From: Dehalococcoidia bacterium CG2_30_46_9
GTDB lineage: Bacteria > Chloroflexota > Dehalococcoidia > GIF9 > AB-539-J10
Direction of reading: 5' to 3'
DNA: 6,184 bases
Assembly: GCA_001873005.1 (NCBI GenBank)
Contig: MNYE01000073.1
Coordinates: 1 to 6,184 of the forward strand
Shown: positions 4,746 through 6,184 of the stretch, one piece after another
How the letters are laid out: each line of letters opens with the position of its first letter
How positions within the stretch are numbered: position 1 is the stretch's first letter
Translations under genes and position numbers: made by a program
Notes under the pieces: model-generated
What the model was told of the DNA's origin: nothing
What the model saw: only the letters and a program-made list of their open reading frames with translations
Databases searched by the model: none

Positions 4746-6147
4746 ACTTGCTAGGTTTGAACCCCCGGGCTTGAGCTTCATTCTCAGCAGCAAAAATGAT
4801 TAGATTCGCGGGCTTAATCTTTCGGATCAAATGACTATCAGCGCTATGATATTTCTTGTTCTCCAGCCTTCCCTCGTGCCAATCCGAACTGGCGATATAT
4901 TTGGGATAAAGTTCGTGTTCGCAGTAGACACACCTCAGTATTAAAGGCTCGAAGCTCACTATTGTGAACTCGGGCTTTATATACCTTGCTTCTGTTTCCT
5001 GGTTTGACACGCAGATTGGGTTGGGACACTTAACCCCAGAATCCCGTTTATAGATGGGATAGTCTTTTCTGGCAACAAATGACTCGTTTTCTTTAGGGAT
5101 GGTAACTTCCTTAGTTCCCAAAGTTCCCAACAAAAGGGCTATAAGTGCCATTCTCACAGGCACTCCACGAGCAGCCTGTTTGAAATACATGCTTCTGGGG
5201 TCGGCATCCATTTCGTAAGCGAGTTCATCAACGCGGGGCAGGGGATGCATAACAAGTGCTCGCTTAAATTCCTTTTCTTTAAAGAGTTTTCTATCCACTA
5301 CAAGGTAGTCTTTCTTTATCTCTTGTGCTTCTGGTGGGGCAGTAAGTCTCTCCCTTTGAAACCTGGTGACATAAAGGGCATCAACCCCTGTCTTCAGCTC
5401 GATTTGAATGCTAATGTCCGGCATCATGGCAAGCTGGTGGGGATGGCTTGGTGTTATGTACATAGCATCCACAGGGAAAAGTCTCCCCTGGAAAGCATGT
5501 TTCAGGGTCTCAGCGTCCCTTTCCAGCTTGCCTTCGTATTCCGTAGTTAGTTTTCTTAGGGCATACTCCGGCATCTCCAGTCCTGGACTGGGACGGAAAA
5601 GGATAGTAGCGCCAAACCTAGCCAGTGCGTAGGCTAAGGAATGTATTGTTCGCCCATTTTTCAAGTCGCCCCACAGGGCAACTTTTAGACCTTTAATCGT
5701 TTGTTTTTCCTTCTTGAGAGTGTAGAGATCGCACAAGGTTTGGGTAGGATGCTCATGGCTTCCGTCGCCGGCATTTATTACCGGGATGCCAGCGTAATCA
5801 GCAACTACCTTGGCTGCTCCCTCCCAGGGATGCCTGATGACAACTATATCAGCGTAACTCCCGACAACTCTTGCCATATCAGCAATGCTTTCTCCCTTGG
5901 CTAGAGAAGTTGCACCAATGTCAACTGCACTTACAACATGACCCCCGAGTCTCAGCATCGCAGTCTCGAAGGATAGCCGTGTCCTGGTGCTTGGCTCAAA
6001 AAACAAACTTGCCATGATCTTTCCCCGGCATACCTCACATTGGTCATTTATTAAAGCCGCCATTTCATCTGCCAGGAAAAGGATTGTTTCGATTTCACCA
6101 TTAGATAGGTCGTCTATGGTGATTAGACTTCTATTTGCCAGATTCAT
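4729..6147 (-). CDS. pyrB: Aspartate carbamoyltransferase with fused PyrI-type zinc domain and Ada-like tail
   Basis: This enzyme condenses carbamoyl phosphate with aspartate, the committed step of pyrimidine synthesis. The catalytic chain is residues 1-342: EPSTRTR (51-57) and K84 in SLAKGES bind carbamoyl phosphate; HPTQ is at 133-136; WGDLKNGRTIHSL (159-171); TRFQRERL (261-268), the aspartate-binding loop; HPLPRVDEL (301-309). A typical catalytic chain is about 310 residues; this protein has 472. One excess is an insertion of about 35 residues between about 205 and 254. The other is C-terminal: a zinc module with C374-x4-C379-x26-C406-x2-C409, like the PyrI C-terminal half (CPNxxCxS...CxYCE), then residues 431-470 resembling an Ada-type metal-binding domain without cysteines. 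The ATG at 6147 matches the family start; an in-frame TTG at 6159 would add only four residues. There is no strong Shine-Dalgarno site. It is first in the visible cluster and overlaps pyrC. Confidence 0.96.
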   Translation of the reverse strand: MNLANRSLITIDDLSNGEIETILFLADEMAALINDQCEVCRGKIMASLFFEPSTRTRLSFETAMLRLGGHVVSAVDIGATSLAKGESIADMARVVGSYADIVVIRHPWEGAAKVVADYAGIPVINAGDGSHEHPTQTLCDLYTLKKEKQTIKGLKVALWGDLKNGRTIHSLAYALARFGATILFRPSPGLEMPEYALRKLTTEYEGKLERDAETLKHAFQGRLFPVDAMYITPSHPHQLAMMPDISIQIELKTGVDALYVTRFQRERLTAPPEAQEIKKDYLVVDRKLFKEKEFKRALVMHPLPRVDELAYEMDADPRSMYFKQAARGVPVRMALIALLLGTLGTKEVTIPKENESFVARKDYPIYKRDSGVKCPNPICVSNQETEARYIKPEFTIVSFEPLILRCVYCEHELYPKYIASSDWHEGRLENKKYHSADSHLIRKIKPANLIIFAAENEAQARGFKPSKYVTGH

Positions 6148-6184
6148 CTTAAAAATCAAATATTAAAAATAAAAAATCAAAGTT
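6148..6184 (-). promoter_or_regulatory. AT-rich leader upstream of pyrB, possible promoter
   Basis: The 37 bases before the pyrB ATG are almost pure A/T. TAATAT at 6160-6165 (minus strand) could be a -10 box, giving a very short leader; any -35 box would lie outside the window. TTTGATTTTT occurs twice with a period of 21 bases (6172-6181 and 6151-6160, minus strand). No PyrR-type attenuator or Shine-Dalgarno site is visible in the part shown. The evidence is weak. Confidence 0.25.

Noticed and set aside
5389..5532. Tandem duplication as the origin of the PyrB insertion (VDAMYIT / VDALYVT)
   Set aside because: The resemblance is limited to seven residues; flanking residues and the DNA around them do not continue the match.
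6148..6159. TTG start for pyrB at 6159
   Set aside because: It adds only MIFK before the ATG at 6147, which matches the family start, and no Shine-Dalgarno sequence favours it.

Overview
The window reads almost entirely on the minus strand. It is one tightly packed cluster: three pyrimidine-biosynthesis genes (pyrB, pyrC, carA), then a type II restriction-modification pair (methyltransferase, endonuclease), then what looks like the 5' end of an IS630-type transposase gene running off the left edge. Gene junctions are very short: pyrB and pyrC overlap by 17 nt, pyrC and carA by 8 nt, carA and the methyltransferase are 5 nt apart, and the two restriction-modification genes are 7 nt apart. There is no gene-free stretch over 100 bases and no visible internal terminator. 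This suggests a single transcript running from about 6150 down to about 95.

The pyr genes supply the start of UMP synthesis. CarA is the glutamine-hydrolysing subunit of carbamoyl-phosphate synthetase, PyrB makes carbamoyl aspartate, and PyrC closes the ring to dihydroorotate. The carB gene that usually follows carA is not here; the restriction-modification genes occupy that position. The host is a bacterium. Gene order, the unusual PyrB and the peptide-encoding repeats are compatible with an anaerobic Chloroflexota/Dehalococcoidia-type genome, but this is a guess from general knowledge, not a demonstrated assignment.

Three points stand out. (1) PyrB has an extended C-terminus. A four-cysteine zinc module like the C-terminal half of the regulatory chain PyrI is fused directly to the catalytic chain, with no PyrI nucleotide-binding half. 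A tail resembling the Ada-type metal-binding domain follows, with its cysteines replaced. An insertion of about 35 residues also sits inside the aspartate domain. (2) carA and pyrC carry three in-frame insertions of dispersed palindromic repeats that share an exact 14-mer (AGATTGCTTCGCTT on the + strand). They lie in an inter-domain linker and in probable surface loops, and one is read in a different frame from the other two. (3) The endonuclease is of the EcoRII/Ecl18kI type, with catalytic D, K and E and an RER recognition motif in family spacing. It ends only 29 residues after the catalytic lysine, exactly where the transposon-like sequence begins. The likeliest reading is an insertion that inactivated the nuclease and left the methyltransferase as an orphan.
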